A stretch of 64,000 nt of DNA from Clostridium felsineum DSM 794 (GTDB taxonomy: Bacteria; Bacillota; Clostridia; Clostridiales; Clostridiaceae), in the NCBI RefSeq assembly GCF_002006355.2, contig NZ_CP096980.1, positions 2,294,001 to 2,358,000 on the forward strand, read 5' to 3'. Positions 1 to 9,053 of the stretch are shown one piece after another. How positions within the stretch are numbered: the stretch's first letter is position 1; every line of letters begins with the position of its first letter. A program made the translations under genes and the position numbers. The notes beneath the pieces were generated by a model. That model did no database searches. It had not been told where the DNA came from and was given only the letters and a program-made list of their open reading frames with translations.

Positions 1-622
1 TGGATACAAGGTTATTACAGCGGAAGATGGAGGGGAAGCTCTGGAAAAGGCAAAGGTTGAGGTTCCTCAGTTGGTTCTTTTAGATTTAATGCTTCCGGTT
101 ATGGATGGCTATGATGTTTGTAGAGAAATAAGAAAAGATCAATCCATTTCTAACATGCCAGTAATAATGATAACGGCAAAGGGAGAAGAATTAGATAAGA
201 TACTAGGACTAGAGCTTGGAGCCGATGATTATATAACTAAGCCATTTTCAGTAAGGGAATTAGTGGCTAGAGTAAAAGCTGTACTAAGAAGAACTAAGGT
301 AGAGTATATAGATAAAAGCTTTAAATTTGGAAATATTCAAATAGATTTTCAAAGACATAATGTTACAAAAGAAGGTGAAAAGATAGAGCTAACTCTTAAG
401 GAATTTGAACTTCTACAAGTGCTTATAAAAAATAAAGGTAGAGTTATGACAAGGGATTTTTTACTGGACAAAATATGGGGCTACGAATATATTGGAGAAA
501 CTAGAACAGTAGATGTGCATGTAAGACATCTGAGACAAAAAATTGAAGATGATGATAAAAGACCTAAGTATATAGAAACTATAAGAGGAATAGGGTATAG
601 ATTTAACTATAGTGGTGATTAA
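1..622 (+). CDS. phoP: PhoP-type response regulator (5' truncated by window)
   Basis: DNA-binding response regulator of the OmpR/PhoB class, here most likely the phosphate regulator PhoP because phoR and the pst operon follow. The frame is open from base 2, so the start lies outside the window; about 25 N-terminal residues are missing. The phosphoacceptor Asp is in LVLLDLMLP (codon 83-85), the switch Thr in MITAKG and the conserved Lys in ITKPFS. The C-terminal half is a winged helix ending RTVDVHVRHLRQKIE...ETIRGIGYRF, the classical PhoB-like recognition helix and wing. A TTG at 71 is internal, not a start. The stop at 620-622 nearly abuts phoR. Family assignment is sure; the PhoP name rests on context. 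Confidence 0.95.
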   Translation, partial: GYKVITAEDGGEALEKAKVEVPQLVLLDLMLPVMDGYDVCREIRKDQSISNMPVIMITAKGEELDKILGLELGADDYITKPFSVRELVARVKAVLRRTKVEYIDKSFKFGNIQIDFQRHNVTKEGEKIELTLKEFELLQVLIKNKGRVMTRDFLLDKIWGYEYIGETRTVDVHVRHLRQKIEDDDKRPKYIETIRGIGYRFNYSGD

Positions 623-623
623 A

Positions 624-2327
624 GTGAAGAAAAAACTTGTACTATACAATTTGGGAATTTTAATAGTAACTTTAATAATGATAACCGTCTTATTCATAAA
701 AATTGAGGATTATGAGTACAGACAAAATGTAGAACAGCAGCTTGAAGAAAGTAGTAGGATAGTATCTAACGTTATTGATGCAAATAAAAATAAAGATATA
801 GATAGAGTGCTTAAAGATACCTTCAAAAATTCAAATATGAGGATTACATACATAAATAAAAATGGAGTAGTTTTATATGATAATGAAATAGATGCAAAAA
901 AACTTGATAATCATAATAAACGGGTAGAGGTTATATCTGCAAGAAAAAATGGCTATGGAACTAGTATAAGATTTAGTAATTCTTTAAAAAACAATATAAT
1001 CTATTATGCTAAAGTCAGAAAGGACAATACTGTAATTAGGACAGCCATTGAACTTTCATCTGTGGAAAGATTTGAACAAAGATATCTGAAATTTTATATT
1101 TATGTTATAGGACTAAGTGTTGCAGCAGCAATATTTTTATCTTTTAAACTTTCTTATGTTATTTTAAATCCTATAAGGGATCTTCAAAATACCAGTTCTA
1201 GAATAGCAAGAGGGGAATTAGAAACAAGAGTTAATGTTGATACAAAAGATGAGATAGGACAGCTTGGTAAAACCTTCAACAATATGGCATCTAGGCTTCA
1301 AGATACAATAAAGGAGTCTATTGAAAAACAAAAAAAATTAGAAGCCATATTAGAGAGTATGGATAGTGGAGTTATTGCAGTAGATAAAAAGCATAAAATA
1401 ATAATGATAAATCCATATGCAGAAAAAATATTTGGTATAGATAAAAATATAATAGGACTAAATCTTATGGACTGCATAAGGAATTATGAATTTGAAGACA
1501 TATTTAATAAAAGGACAGATGGCTATGCAGAAATAAAAACTTCTTGGCCCAAAGAAAGAAATCTAAGAATAAAAACAGCGGATATAATAAATGGATATGA
1601 ATGTATTGGAACTGTTGCAGTAGTTCAAGATATAACGGATATAAGAAAGCTTGAAAATATGAGAACTCAATTTGTAGCAAATGTATCCCATGAATTAAAA
1701 ACACCACTTACGTCAATAAAAGGATTTTCTGAAACCTTAAGATATGTAGATGATCAAAAACAAAAGGGAGAATTCCTTGATATAATTGATGATGAAGTAG
1801 ATAGGCTTACTAGACTTATAAGTGATATATTAACTCTTTCAGACATAGAAATTAGACAATCATTTAAAAAGGAAGAGGTAAATGTCAATATAGTAATAAA
1901 TGCAGTATATGAATTATTAAAAAAATCAGCTAAGGTTAAAAATATAGACATAAAATTAGAGGGTGACATGGTTCCAAATTTAATAGGAGATAATGATAAG
2001 TTTAAGCAGATGATTATAAATTTGGTGGACAATGCTATAAAGTATACCGAAAAAGGCGGAGAAGTAGTTGTATCTAAAAAATGCATTGAAGATAAGCTTG
2101 TTATATCTATTAAGGATAGTGGAGTAGGTATACCGGAAAATCATCTTGAAAGGATATTTGAAAGGTTTTACAGAGTTGATAAGGCACGTTCAAGAGCTAA
2201 TGGAGGAACAGGTCTTGGTCTCGCTATAGTGAAGCATATAGTCATGAATTTTAATGGAAATATAAACATTGAAAGTAAGGTAAATGTAGGCAGTAAGTTT
2301 ATAATTACAATACCATATAAATCTTAA
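624..2327 (+). CDS. phoR: PhoR-type sensor histidine kinase
   Basis: Membrane sensor kinase, partner of the preceding regulator. Order: TM helix near residues 5-25, extracytoplasmic domain of about 125 residues, second TM near 157-178, HAMP linker, PAS domain (about 235-345, with ILESMDSGVIAVD), dimerisation/phosphoacceptor helix with the His in NVSHELKTPL (about His356), then the ATPase domain with the N box NLVDNAIKY and G boxes DSGVGIP and GGTGLGLAIVKHI. I chose GTG 624 because GGTGA at 614-618 sits 5 bases upstream; GTG 612 or 615 would overlap phoP and lack a better ribosome site. PhoR would phosphorylate PhoP under phosphate limitation (family knowledge). A terminator follows the gene, so phoPR appears to end here. 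Confidence 0.93.
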   Translation: MKKKLVLYNLGILIVTLIMITVLFIKIEDYEYRQNVEQQLEESSRIVSNVIDANKNKDIDRVLKDTFKNSNMRITYINKNGVVLYDNEIDAKKLDNHNKRVEVISARKNGYGTSIRFSNSLKNNIIYYAKVRKDNTVIRTAIELSSVERFEQRYLKFYIYVIGLSVAAAIFLSFKLSYVILNPIRDLQNTSSRIARGELETRVNVDTKDEIGQLGKTFNNMASRLQDTIKESIEKQKKLEAILESMDSGVIAVDKKHKIIMINPYAEKIFGIDKNIIGLNLMDCIRNYEFEDIFNKRTDGYAEIKTSWPKERNLRIKTADIINGYECIGTVAVVQDITDIRKLENMRTQFVANVSHELKTPLTSIKGFSETLRYVDDQKQKGEFLDIIDDEVDRLTRLISDILTLSDIEIRQSFKKEEVNVNIVINAVYELLKKSAKVKNIDIKLEGDMVPNLIGDNDKFKQMIINLVDNAIKYTEKGGEVVVSKKCIEDKLVISIKDSGVGIPENHLERIFERFYRVDKARSRANGGTGLGLAIVKHIVMNFNGNINIESKVNVGSKFIITIPYKS

Positions 2328-2334
2328 TTTTAAG

Positions 2335-2373
2335 TAAGAGTTTTCTCTATATTTGAGAAAGCTCTTATTTTTT
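2335..2373 (+). terminator. Intrinsic terminator after phoR
   Basis: Arms TAAGAGTTTTCTC (2335-2347) and GAGAAAGCTCTTA (2355-2367) pair over 13 bp with one G-U, loop of 7, followed by T6. It separates phoPR from the chemoreceptor gene. Confidence 0.85.
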
Positions 2374-2457
2374 AACAAAGAATTAAAACAATGTAAAATG
2401 CACATAACTTTCTTTACTTATTATATAAGTATAAATCTGTTGTAAAGGGGATATTAT

Positions 2458-4494
2458 ATGAATTTTACATTGATGAAAAAGATAAAGAAAGAAAGGAAAA
2501 TATCAATAGCGTACAAAATAGCACTTATAGTAGGAATATTAATAATTTCTATTATGATGATTGCAGATGGCATTATTTATTATGAAACCTATACCAATAT
2601 ATACGGAATAAATAAAAGCAACATGAAAGTAGTTTCTTCTGAAATATACAATAATTTTAAGACCTTAGTATTGCTTCAAAGTAATGAAGTGAAAAATCTC
2701 TCAAATGATTCTGATTTGAAAAATATAGCGGTAAATCCCAAAGATGCTTCTGAAATAGAACATTTTAAAAATAAAATTAACACAGAAGAGAAGAATAATG
2801 AAGAGGTGGAAAATGTATTTTTTGCAGGAAAGGATGGAATAACTTTAATAGCAAGTAATAGTGACTACTTTGGATATGATAATTCTCACTTTGATTACAT
2901 AAAGAAAGCACTTAATGGTAAGGCGTCTATGAGCTCTGTTTATATATCCGTTATGACAAGTAAACCGGTTATAACCTTTGTAAGTCCCGTTAAAGACCAA
3001 AATGGAACTGTACTTGGTGTAGCTGGTAAAACCATATATATCGACTATTTTTCAAAAAGATTTGATAAGTTTAAATATATGGGAAATGGGTATATTTTTA
3101 TAGTAGATTCAAATAATAAAGTAGTGTATCACCCACAAAAATATTACATAAATAAAGAGAATACAATTAGTGAAATAAAAAAAGTTGAAGGTAAAAAGAA
3201 TTTTTTTAATAAAGAAGATTATGAGACTATAAATTACAGTTTTAATGATACAAGATATTTTGCGTCTGTAGTCAGTATTCCTGATATGAAATTAGTTTTT
3301 GTGTTAACCAGTACTGAAAACTCTTTTCAAAGTATACCGAAGCAAACAGGTTATATTATAGTTATTATAACACTTCTATCTATTTTAATTACCATACCTA
3401 TTTTAGTATTTATAATCAAACTAATTTTTAAACCTATGAAGAAACTCATGAGAGATACACAGGAAATATCTAAAGGTAATTTAAGAGTGAAAAATTGCAT
3501 AAATAGGGGTGATGAGGTCGGAATATTATCAAAATCCTTTTATTCAATGGTTAGTAATGTTAGCGGACTATTAGAAAGGGTAAAACGGGTTTCTAAGGAG
3601 CTTATAGATATAAATTTAGTAGTAAAGGCTTCTTATGATAATACTAATAGTAATATGGAAGTTATAAATAATAGCATGCAGCTAAGTTCAAAAAACTCTA
3701 CTAAAATCTTTTATGATTTGGAAAATTGGTTTGAAACTTATGAAAATATAAGTCTTAGGGTTGAAAATATAAGAAAATCTTCTGGTAAAATGAGTGATTT
3801 ATCAAAGGATATAAAAGAATTTAACACTATGGGTATTGAAAGCATTAAAACTCTTATAAGTATTAATGAATTTTTTAGGCAAAGTATAAAAGAAGTAAAT
3901 ATAACCTTTAAAGAGCTTCAAGATAATACAGCAAATATAAAAGATATAATAAATTTAGTGAAGGGTATATCGAACAGTACAAAAATGCTGGCATTAAATG
4001 CATCCATAGAAGCTTCAAGATTAGGAGATGCTGGAAAAGGCTTTGATGTAGTAGCCGCCAATATTAAAAAGCTATCTTATAATGTAGAAACTCAAATTAC
4101 AGGTATTGATTCTATAGCCTCTAAAATAAATAACAAGATATCAGATATGCAAGGGAAAATGGATTCACTTAATGATGAATATAAAGAACAAATAGAGGCA
4201 ATTAAAACTGCTAAAGAAAACTATACAAATGTATTTTCTATGGTAGAGGAAATAAATAATAATATAAAGACTATAGATGAAAATGCTAATTATGTAAGTC
4301 TTAAAAACCAAAACGTATATGATGAATTTAAAAATATAAGTGAATTTTATAATGAATTCAATAAGTCTATAGAAGAGATAAGAATAATCATGAATAAACA
4401 ATATAACTCAACAAAAAATATTAACAGCATGATAAGTAAAATGGATGTAGCATCAATGGAACTTAAAGAGAACATGAGTAAATTCAATTTATAA
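2458..4494 (+). CDS. Methyl-accepting chemotaxis protein with Cache sensor domain
   Basis: Membrane chemoreceptor of 678 residues. A cytoplasmic basic start is followed by TM1 (about 21-43), an extracellular double-Cache-like region (about 45-290, with typical VYISVMTSKPVITFVSPV strands), TM2 (about 298-322), HAMP (about 325-375) and a coiled-coil signalling domain. The hairpin tip MLALNASIEASRLGDAGKGF is the conserved CheA/CheW contact region. Start ATG 2458 has AAAGGGG upstream. It has its own leader after the phoR terminator and is followed by the pst control region. The signalling helices look degenerate outside the tip. The ligand is unknown; a phosphate-related role is only suggested by its position between phoR and pstS. 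Confidence 0.92.
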   Translation: MNFTLMKKIKKERKISIAYKIALIVGILIISIMMIADGIIYYETYTNIYGINKSNMKVVSSEIYNNFKTLVLLQSNEVKNLSNDSDLKNIAVNPKDASEIEHFKNKINTEEKNNEEVENVFFAGKDGITLIASNSDYFGYDNSHFDYIKKALNGKASMSSVYISVMTSKPVITFVSPVKDQNGTVLGVAGKTIYIDYFSKRFDKFKYMGNGYIFIVDSNNKVVYHPQKYYINKENTISEIKKVEGKKNFFNKEDYETINYSFNDTRYFASVVSIPDMKLVFVLTSTENSFQSIPKQTGYIIVIITLLSILITIPILVFIIKLIFKPMKKLMRDTQEISKGNLRVKNCINRGDEVGILSKSFYSMVSNVSGLLERVKRVSKELIDINLVVKASYDNTNSNMEVINNSMQLSSKNSTKIFYDLENWFETYENISLRVENIRKSSGKMSDLSKDIKEFNTMGIESIKTLISINEFFRQSIKEVNITFKELQDNTANIKDIINLVKGISNSTKMLALNASIEASRLGDAGKGFDVVAANIKKLSYNVETQITGIDSIASKINNKISDMQGKMDSLNDEYKEQIEAIKTAKENYTNVFSMVEEINNNIKTIDENANYVSLKNQNVYDEFKNISEFYNEFNKSIEEIRIIMNKQYNSTKNINSMISKMDVASMELKENMSKFNL

Positions 4495-4507
4495 AAAATA
4501 TTCAATG

Positions 4508-4567
4508 TTAAATTTAATTAACATTAGTATAATACTCAATTAACATACAAATTGTAACATGTTAACT
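4508..4567 (+). promoter_or_regulatory. Pho-box-like repeats upstream of pstS
   Basis: TTAACA occurs at 4518-4523 and 4540-4545 and TTAACT at 4562-4567, exactly 22 bp apart, i.e. two helical turns. A further TTAAAT lies at 4508, and TAACATGTTA (4556-4565) is a perfect palindrome. Bacillus PhoP binds TT(A/C/T)ACA direct repeats spaced about 11 bp, so these are good candidate PhoP sites for the pst operon. The exact promoter and start site cannot be fixed by eye. Confidence 0.55.
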
Positions 4568-4653
4568 GTAAAGAGGAGAAAAAACCTATTATAAGGTTTG
4601 AAAAAATTAGTTATTAAAATAATCTATATATCTATACTTTGGAGGTAGGTTGA

Positions 4654-5550
4654 ATGAAAAGTAAAAAAATCAAATTAATGGCTGCAGCGGTAACGATGAC
4701 AATTATGGCTAGTTTATTTGTAGGCTGTAGTTCAAGTTCTAACCAAACTGACTCAAGCACTAAGAAAGATGCAAAGAAGATATCTGGTTCAATAACACTC
4801 TCTGGATCTACTGCACTTCAACCATTAGCAGAAAAATCTGTGGATGGATTTAAAGAAAAAAATCCTGATGTAAGTGTAAATGTTCAAGGAGGAGGAAGCG
4901 GTACTGGATTGAATCAAGTTCTTCAAGGAGCAGTTGAAATTGGAAATTCTGATATTTTTGCAGAAGAAAAATTAAATGCAGATGATGCAAAAAAATTAAC
5001 AGATCACAAAGTTTGTGCAATAGGCTTTGCTGTAGTTACTAGCAGTGATGTAACTGTAAAGAATTTAACAAAACAGCAAGTTCAAGATATATTTACAGGT
5101 AAAGTAACAAATTGGAGCGGCGTTGGTGGACCTGACGAAGCAATAAATATAGTTCATAGACCTAAATCATCAGGAACAAGAGCAACATTCACTAAAACAG
5201 TTATGGATGGAAAAGATGAAAAGGATGATATAGGAACTACACAAGATGCAAGCGGATCAGTTAAAACATCAATGACAAGCACTAAAGGTTCTATAAGTTA
5301 TTTGGCATTCTCTTATCTTGTAACAGATGAAGGTAAAAAAGATATAAACATGGTTTCATTAGATGGAGTAGAACCTACTTCAAAAAATGTTGAAAGCGGA
5401 AAATATCCTTTCTGGTCATATGAGCACATGTATACAAAAGGAAAAGGAAATGATGTAGCTAAAGCATTCATTGATTACATGATGAGCAGTGACAATAAAG
5501 CTTTAATAGAAAAAATGGGATATATATCATCATCTGATATAAAGAAATAA
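4654..5550 (+). CDS. pstS: Phosphate ABC transporter, substrate-binding lipoprotein PstS
   Basis: Extracellular phosphate-binding lipoprotein of the high-affinity PstSCAB importer. A basic, hydrophobic signal peptide ends in FVGC, so Cys25 is the predicted lipid-modified residue; a Ser-rich linker follows. The binding domain shows the PstS signatures SGSTALQPLAE, GGGSGTGLNQV, NWSGVGGPDEAI and RPKSSGTRATF, which contribute phosphate ligands in the family. Length 298 is normal. Start ATG 4654 follows GGAGGTAGG. It is first in pstSCAB-phoU, preceded by Pho-box-like repeats and followed by a strong hairpin before pstC, an arrangement expected to give more PstS than membrane components. Confidence 0.97.
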   Translation: MKSKKIKLMAAAVTMTIMASLFVGCSSSSNQTDSSTKKDAKKISGSITLSGSTALQPLAEKSVDGFKEKNPDVSVNVQGGGSGTGLNQVLQGAVEIGNSDIFAEEKLNADDAKKLTDHKVCAIGFAVVTSSDVTVKNLTKQQVQDIFTGKVTNWSGVGGPDEAINIVHRPKSSGTRATFTKTVMDGKDEKDDIGTTQDASGSVKTSMTSTKGSISYLAFSYLVTDEGKKDINMVSLDGVEPTSKNVESGKYPFWSYEHMYTKGKGNDVAKAFIDYMMSSDNKALIEKMGYISSSDIKK

Positions 5551-5559
5551 ATAAGATAC

Positions 5560-5602
5560 ATAATTGTGCCAAAATACTAAAAAGGTATTATGGCGCAATT
5601 AT
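5560..5602 (+). terminator. Hairpin between pstS and pstC (attenuator or processing site)
   Basis: ATAATTGTGCCA (5560-5571) pairs with TGGCGCAATTAT (5591-5602), and an inner AATAC/GTATT stem extends it past an A-A mismatch. About 17 pairs in total, followed by a short CATTTT. The weak T tract suggests partial termination or mRNA end protection rather than a full stop. Confidence 0.6.
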
Positions 5603-5650
5603 CATTTTAAACTAAATAATATAATATAAAACTTAAATTGAGGTAACGCT

Positions 5651-6541
5651 ATGGAAAAAAGAAGTTTTCTAAAAAAACTTAAAACGGAATATATTGGAAG
5701 AGGTTTTGCTACCATTTGTGGGCTTTTTATAGTTGTTTTAACCCTTTCAATAATTTTTTTTATTGCATCTAAAGGATTAACAATATTCACTAAAAGGCAT
5801 TATTCTATTTTGAATTTTTTAATGTCAAGTACATGGAAGCCAGACGCTAAAAATCCCAACCTTGGGGCATTTATATTTTTAGAAGGCTCAACAGCGGTTT
5901 CAATAGGAGCGGTAATTATAAGTACACCAATGGCAATTGCTTTAGCTGTGTTTATGAATATGATATCACCTAAATTAGGAGAAAGAGTATTAAAGCCAGC
6001 TTTAGAACTCTTTGTTGGAATTCCATCGGTTGTTTATGGTTGGATTGGAGTAACTGTACTGGTTCCACTTATAAAAAGAAATTTTGGTGGTGTTGGTTTT
6101 AGTTTGGCGGCAGGAATTTTGGTACTCAGCATAATGATATTACCAACTATTGCTAGTCTTTCTTCGGATGCTATAAAAAATGTACACAACGAATATATCG
6201 AAGGCTCATACGGACTAGGTGCCACAAGATGGCAAACAATATATAAAATAATAATACCATCAAGCAAGAATGGTATACTTACAGGAGTTGTCTTAGGACT
6301 TGCAAGGGCTTTTGGAGAGGCGTTAGCTGTTCAGATGGTAATAGGAAATACTGTGAAATCAGTTCATGGGCTTTTTTCGCCTACTACAACGCTTACCAGT
6401 GTATTAACAATGGACATGGCTAATACTCCAAATGGTACTGCATGGAATGATGCACTTTGGTCTCTTGCATTTTTACTTCTTGTAATTTCTTTTGTATTTA
6501 TATTGATTATAAGATTCATAGGGAGAAAAGGTGAAGTTTAA
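5651..6541 (+). CDS. pstC: Phosphate ABC transporter permease PstC
   Basis: Integral membrane permease, one of two pore subunits of the Pst importer. 296 residues with about six hydrophobic helices, the first near residues 20-45. The ABC-interaction loop EGSYGLGATRWQTIYKIIIPSS (the EAA motif) lies at about 180-201 and contacts PstB. ELFVGIPSVVYGWIG and ARAFGEALAVQMVIGN are typical of PstC. Start ATG 5651 follows TTGAGGTAACGCT. Its stop overlaps the pstA start in TAATG, so the two are translationally coupled. Confidence 0.96.
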   Translation: MEKRSFLKKLKTEYIGRGFATICGLFIVVLTLSIIFFIASKGLTIFTKRHYSILNFLMSSTWKPDAKNPNLGAFIFLEGSTAVSIGAVIISTPMAIALAVFMNMISPKLGERVLKPALELFVGIPSVVYGWIGVTVLVPLIKRNFGGVGFSLAAGILVLSIMILPTIASLSSDAIKNVHNEYIEGSYGLGATRWQTIYKIIIPSSKNGILTGVVLGLARAFGEALAVQMVIGNTVKSVHGLFSPTTTLTSVLTMDMANTPNGTAWNDALWSLAFLLLVISFVFILIIRFIGRKGEV

Positions 6542-7425
6542 TGAAATCTAAACTATACGACAAAATAGCTACAATAATTTTATACTTGATTTCCGTATTT
6601 GTTGTTTTACTACTGGCAGCATTTATAATTTATATAGTTTATAGAGGACATGATTCCTTAAATTTGAGTTTTTTATTTGGTAAACCTAAAATAGCGGAAA
6701 GCGGCGGCGGAATAGGGCCAGAACTTTTTAATTCTTTTTACATGCTTATAGTATCACTTATTATAACAATACCTATTGGGGTAGGTGCAGGTATATATAT
6801 GGCTGAATATGCAAAAGAGGGGAAAATATTAAGCTTTATAAGACTATGCATAGAAACTATGGCATCACTGCCATCAATAGTTGTTGGTTTATTTGGATTA
6901 TTAGTATTTGTAACAATGACACATTGGGGATATACGATATTATCAGGAGCGCTTGTCATAACTATTTTAAATCTACCTTCTATGACAAGAGTATCGGAAA
7001 ATGCTATAAAAGCTTCTTCTAGTAAAGTTAAGGAAGCGAGTTTAGGTCTTGGAGCTACACAGTGGCAAACCATAAAAAATATAGTACTTCCATCTGCAAT
7101 GCCGGAAATTTTAACGGGGATAATTTTAGCGTCAGGCAGAATTTTTGGAGAAGCAGCTGCACTTCTATATACTGCTGGAATGAGTGCACCAGAGCTTAAT
7201 TTTAAGAGCATAAGTTTGGTAGACAAAGCTTCAGCCTTTAGTTTATTCAGACCAGCTGAAACTTTGGCTGTTCATATATGGAAGCTTAATTCTGAAGGTA
7301 TGATTCCAGATGCAACAAAAATTGCCAATGGTTCTTCTGCTGTACTAGTACTCATGGTTTTAGTATTTAACTTTATAGCAAGGATCATAGGAAGAAAAAT
7401 ATATAGTTTATACAGCGGTAAGTAA
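6541..7425 (+). CDS. pstA: Phosphate ABC transporter permease PstA
   Basis: Second membrane subunit of the Pst importer, 294 residues. It has an N-terminal TM helix (about 10-33), a periplasmic loop with SGGGIGPELFNSFYML and five more helices. The EAA loop is EASLGLGATQWQTIKNIVLPS (about 165-185), and ASLPSIVVGLFGLLVF marks the PstA subfamily. It starts inside the pstC stop codon (TAATG). Eleven bases separate it from pstB, where GGAGGAG serves as the next ribosome site. Confidence 0.96.
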   Translation: MKSKLYDKIATIILYLISVFVVLLLAAFIIYIVYRGHDSLNLSFLFGKPKIAESGGGIGPELFNSFYMLIVSLIITIPIGVGAGIYMAEYAKEGKILSFIRLCIETMASLPSIVVGLFGLLVFVTMTHWGYTILSGALVITILNLPSMTRVSENAIKASSSKVKEASLGLGATQWQTIKNIVLPSAMPEILTGIILASGRIFGEAAALLYTAGMSAPELNFKSISLVDKASAFSLFRPAETLAVHIWKLNSEGMIPDATKIANGSSAVLVLMVLVFNFIARIIGRKIYSLYSGK

Positions 7426-7436
7426 GGAGGAGAAAA

Positions 7437-8186
7437 ATGGGCATAATACAAACTAAAGACCTAAATTTATATTATGGAAGCGCTCAGGCTTTAAAAAAAA
7501 TAGATCTTGATTTTACTAAAAATACAGTAACAGCACTTATAGGACCATCAGGCTGCGGAAAATCAACTTTTCTAAGAACTATAAATAGGATGAATGATTT
7601 AATAAGTACTGTTAAAATAGATGGGCAGGTTTTGTTTGAGGGGAAGGACGTATACAAAGATTATGATGAAATAGAACTTAGAAAAAGGGTAGGTATGGTG
7701 TTTCAAAAACCAAATCCATTTCCTATGTCCATATACGATAATGTGGCGTATGGACCTAGAATACACGGTATAAAGAATAAAAGTAAACTAGATGAACTTG
7801 TGGAAAAAAGTTTAAAAGGATCTGCACTTTGGGATGAAGTTAAGGATCGATTAAAAAAGAGTGCGCTTGGTTTATCGGGAGGACAACAGCAAAGACTTTG
7901 TATAGCAAGAACTCTTGCAGTTGAACCTGAAGTTCTTTTGATGGATGAACCCACTTCTGCACTTGACCCTATATCAACACTAAAAATAGAAGAATTAATG
8001 GATGAATTAAAACATAAGTATACTGTAATTATAGTAACTCATAATATGCAGCAGGCGGGAAGAATCTCTGATAACACAGCATTCTTTTTAAACGGTGAAG
8101 TTATAGAAAACGGCAAAACAGAGGATATTTTTTATAAACCAAAGGACAAGAGAACTGAGGATTATATAACGGGAAGATTTGGATAA
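7437..8186 (+). CDS. pstB: Phosphate ABC transporter ATPase PstB
   Basis: Cytoplasmic ATPase that powers phosphate import. Walker A is GPSGCGKST (residues 36-44), the Q loop is in MVFQKPNPFPMSIYDNV, the ABC signature is LSGGQQQRLCIARTLA (about 146-161), Walker B is VLLMDEPTSALDP and the switch His is in VIIVTHNM. PNPFPMSIYDNVAYGPR is diagnostic for PstB. Length 249 is standard. AAGGAGGAGAAA precedes the ATG. It lies in the coupled order pstSCAB-phoU. Confidence 0.98.
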   Translation: MGIIQTKDLNLYYGSAQALKKIDLDFTKNTVTALIGPSGCGKSTFLRTINRMNDLISTVKIDGQVLFEGKDVYKDYDEIELRKRVGMVFQKPNPFPMSIYDNVAYGPRIHGIKNKSKLDELVEKSLKGSALWDEVKDRLKKSALGLSGGQQQRLCIARTLAVEPEVLLMDEPTSALDPISTLKIEELMDELKHKYTVIIVTHNMQQAGRISDNTAFFLNGEVIENGKTEDIFYKPKDKRTEDYITGRFG

Positions 8187-8218
8187 GGTTTTGAAAATTT
8201 ATTTGTGGGGTGTGAAAT

Positions 8219-8878
8219 ATGACAAGAAAAATTTTTGAATCTGATTTAGAGGAGCTTCACTCTGAGCTTTTGAGAATGGGCAGTATGGCAGAAAAGCAGA
8301 TATACGATTGTATGGAAGCTTTAGAAAAGCAGGATGAAACTATGGCTGAAACAATTATAAAAAAAGATGACATAATAGATGATATGCAAAAGGAAATAGA
8401 AAATAAGGTTATAAGACTTATTGCAATGCAGCAGCCAATAGTTGCAGAAGATTTGAGGAATATATTTACTACGGTAAAAATAATAACTGATTTAGAAAGG
8501 CTAGGAGATCATGCTGTAGATATAGCAAAAGCTATAAAAAGATTGAATGGTGAGAAGCATCATGAAATCGTAAAAGAAATATGGAATATGGGCAGTAAAG
8601 TTAAATCAATGATAAAAGATTCATTAGATGCATATGTTGAAAGAAACTTAGATAAAGCTTATGAGGTTTGTAAAAGAGATGATGAAGTAGATGCTTTATA
8701 TAAGAGAATTTTTAATGAACTTTTGGATATAATGAGTGAAGACAAGAGCAAAATAAATCAGCTTACACAATTTTTATTTGTATGTAAGTACCTTGAGAGA
8801 ATAGGTGACAGAACTACAAATGTGTGTGAAAGTACCATATATCTTATAACAGGTAAGCAAGTAGATCTTAACGATTAA
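8219..8878 (+). CDS. phoU: Phosphate signalling/transport regulator PhoU
   Basis: Cytoplasmic all-helical protein of 219 residues made of two similar three-helix bundles. Each carries the metal-binding signature of the family: DLERLGDHAVDIAKA in the first half and YLERIGDRTTNVCES in the second. PhoU links Pst transport state to PhoR and restrains phosphate uptake (family knowledge). It is the last gene of the pst operon, 32 bases after pstB, with GGGGTGTGA before the ATG, and a strong terminator follows. Confidence 0.97.
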   Translation: MTRKIFESDLEELHSELLRMGSMAEKQIYDCMEALEKQDETMAETIIKKDDIIDDMQKEIENKVIRLIAMQQPIVAEDLRNIFTTVKIITDLERLGDHAVDIAKAIKRLNGEKHHEIVKEIWNMGSKVKSMIKDSLDAYVERNLDKAYEVCKRDDEVDALYKRIFNELLDIMSEDKSKINQLTQFLFVCKYLERIGDRTTNVCESTIYLITGKQVDLND

Positions 8879-8892
8879 AACTAAAGATAGTG

Positions 8893-8955
8893 TAACTGTT
8901 CTAATTGTATTTTAGGATGCTTTTTAAAACCTAAAACAAAGAACAGTTATTTTTT
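8893..8955 (+). terminator. Terminator of the pst operon
   Basis: TAACTGTTCT (8893-8902) pairs perfectly with AGAACAGTTA (8940-8949); inside it TTTTAGG pairs with CCTAAAA. T6 follows at 8950-8955. Confidence 0.85.
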
Positions 8956-8979
8956 ATTTTAGGGAGAAAGCTTGTATTC

Positions 8980-9008
8980 TTGACTTAAAACATTTAATAA
9001 TGTAATAT
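8980..9008 (+). promoter_or_regulatory. Sigma-A promoter candidate for the DUF512 gene
   Basis: TTGACT (8980-8985), 17-bp spacer, TAATAT (9003-9008), placed between the pst terminator and the next gene. Confidence 0.6.
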
Positions 9009-9053
9009 AACTAAAGAGTTTAAATATGTAACATTATATTGTAGGGAGTAATT

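Noticed and set aside
6738..7226. 162-codon antisense ORF in pstA
   Set aside because: Shadow of a well-conserved gene; no ribosome site and no family pattern.
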